Assembly: GCA_020740775.1 (NCBI GenBank)
Contig: JAHEWK010000009.1
Coordinates: forward strand, 1,736,001 to 1,800,000
Reading direction: 5' to 3'
Length of the DNA: 64,000 nt
From: Ilyonectria destructans
Lineage: Eukaryota > Ascomycota > Sordariomycetes > Hypocreales > Nectriaceae
The notes under the pieces were generated by a model. That model did not search any database, was not told the DNA's origin, and was given only the letters and a program-made list of their open reading frames with translations. The position numbers were made by a program, and so were the translations under genes. Shown piece after piece: positions 63,241-64,000 of the stretch (its first letter is position 1; the number at the start of each line of letters is the position of its first letter).

Positions 63241-64000
63241 ATGGCAGTTTCACGGTCACCATCGAAGGAGAAGGACACGGCGACGGGTGAGAAGCACCAG
63301 ACCGAGCATGAGTCGCCCGAAAGTAAACGCACCAAGACCGAGGAAAATGGAACGACCGGAGAATCTGGATCTGGCTCGGAAGAGAAGTTCGAGAAGAAAA
63401 ACGATGAGAATGAAGCATCCCCAAAGGCCTCAAATGAGAACAACAACGGCAACACGGACGACGCAGTCCAGCCGGCCCCGGAATCCGGCATGCCATCCAA
63501 CGCCTTGGAGAAAGGGATAGTCTACTTCTTCATCCGGGGGCGCGTCAACACCGATGACCCAGAAGGGGTTGACGACATTGCGCGAAGCTACATGCTTCTC
63601 CGACCCATCCCCAAGGATGCAAGACTCAGCAAAGGGCCGATGGGCGATTCTGGAAACACGAGGGTACTTGCGTTGCCCAAGAAGACATTTCCAGTAAACA
63701 AAAATGACAAGTTTATGGTGTTCGTCGATATGTCGAAAGCTTCGTATCAAGACCTCAAGGATGACTTCCTCGCATCGTCGGAATACGCCACCAAGACAGT
63801 CGGTACCCGGCACAAGCCCCAGGCTACACCGATTGCTGAAGGCGTCTACGCGATTACCTCGACCGGTCGGGAGAGCCATTTTGCATATATACTCACGCTG
63901 CCCCAAAAACTGGACGAAGTTCAAAAAGAGCTAGGTCTGAAGAGACAGGGAAGCTTTATCCTCAGCACCAAGAATCCAAAGTACCCAGGGCCAGCAAACA
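63241..64000 (+). CDS. Conserved fungal protein often labelled BTB-domain transcription factor (3' partial)
   Basis: Start at 63241 (MAVSRSPSKEKDTATGEKHQ) in a strong CCACCATGG context. The window ends before the stop. The first 85 residues are disordered, Lys/Glu/Asn-rich and could include nuclear localisation signals. The following domain is highly conserved in filamentous fungi: ALEKGIVYFFIRGRVNTDDP, DDIARSYMLLRPIPK, RVLALPKKTFP, DKFMVFVDMSKASYQDLKDD, GTRHKPQATPIAEGVYAI, TSTGRESHFAYILTLPQ. Automated annotation commonly names this family BTB domain transcription factor, though I see no clear BTB fold in the visible part. No intron is evident. Likely a core gene marking the edge of the accessory region. 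Confidence 0.8.
   Translation, partial: MAVSRSPSKEKDTATGEKHQTEHESPESKRTKTEENGTTGESGSGSEEKFEKKNDENEASPKASNENNNGNTDDAVQPAPESGMPSNALEKGIVYFFIRGRVNTDDPEGVDDIARSYMLLRPIPKDARLSKGPMGDSGNTRVLALPKKTFPVNKNDKFMVFVDMSKASYQDLKDDFLASSEYATKTVGTRHKPQATPIAEGVYAITSTGRESHFAYILTLPQKLDEVQKELGLKRQGSFILSTKNPKYPGPAN

Noticed and set aside
1..64000. CRISPR arrays, rRNA, tRNA, bacterial-type operons or riboswitches
   Set aside because: No regularly spaced repeats, no tRNA-like A and B boxes in a plausible fold, and the gene structure is fungal.

Overview
The window is nuclear DNA from a filamentous ascomycete, most like an Aspergillus/Penicillium-type (Eurotiomycete) genome. The evidence is short introns of about 50-100 bases with GTRNGT...YAG borders and CTAAY branch points, genes on both strands without operons, and fungal-specific families (Zn2Cys6 regulators, RTA1, PTH11-like rhodopsin-domain proteins, HeLo proteins, Fungal_N/ankyrin proteins, GH78 rhamnosidase, a Crypton and a chromodomain Ty3/gypsy element). 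No rRNA, tRNA or CRISPR was seen. The mixture of transposons, transporters, regulators, fast-evolving NTPases and broken genes suggests an accessory or subtelomere-like region rather than a conserved core segment.

Layout. 1-1126: 3' end of a chromodomain Ty3/gypsy retrotransposon with its 3' LTR, inserted into a Zn2Cys6 regulator gene (1124-2665, -) and cutting off its C-terminus. 3110-4968: APC-family amine/amino-acid permease. 5100-8800: Crypton DNA transposon (tyrosine recombinase with Gcr1_C-like tail) between repeat-rich arms. 8838-13981: divergent pair of a GH78 alpha-L-rhamnosidase and an MFS sugar transporter; their shared promoter carries six copies of a GGTGGAC element. 13982-17614: gene-poor. 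17615-19222: PTH11-like 7-TM protein. 19348-22148: Fungal_N/ankyrin protein. 23020-23991: metallo-beta-lactamase-fold lactonase with an in-frame TGA. 24859-27453: two short-chain dehydrogenases. 27967-29986: HeLo-domain pseudokinase (MLKL-like layout), beside a kinase-gene remnant (30551-31090). 31297-34033: two small uncharacterised family proteins. 34963-37888: small unknown protein and a broken ankyrin gene. 38488-39255: unknown 7-TM protein preceded by an 18-bp tandem repeat. 39523-42422: RTA1 protein divergent from an Upc2-like Zn2Cys6 regulator, with three quasi-palindromes between them. 42521-43372: alpha/beta hydrolase.

44264-58297 is rich in NTPases: a HerA/VirD4-like ATPase, a multi-TM family member with two in-frame stops and a frameshift, a TauD dioxygenase remnant, a fungal AAA+ ATPase whose Walker A Thr is Pro, and a NACHT-like protein with a degenerate P-loop. 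58348-62794: ALKBH-type dioxygenase and MATE transporter. 63241-end: start of a conserved fungal nuclear-type protein, cut by the window edge.

How they fit together. The rhamnosidase lacks a signal peptide and is divergent from a sugar transporter, suggesting uptake followed by intracellular cleavage of rhamnosides. The Upc2-like factor probably shares regulation with the RTA1 gene. The HeLo pseudokinase, Fungal_N/ankyrin protein, NACHT-like protein and AAA+ protein resemble the gene classes that make up fungal allorecognition and regulated cell death, but no functional link among them is shown by the sequence. Several genes carry single disabling changes, pointing to recent decay or, less likely, assembly errors.
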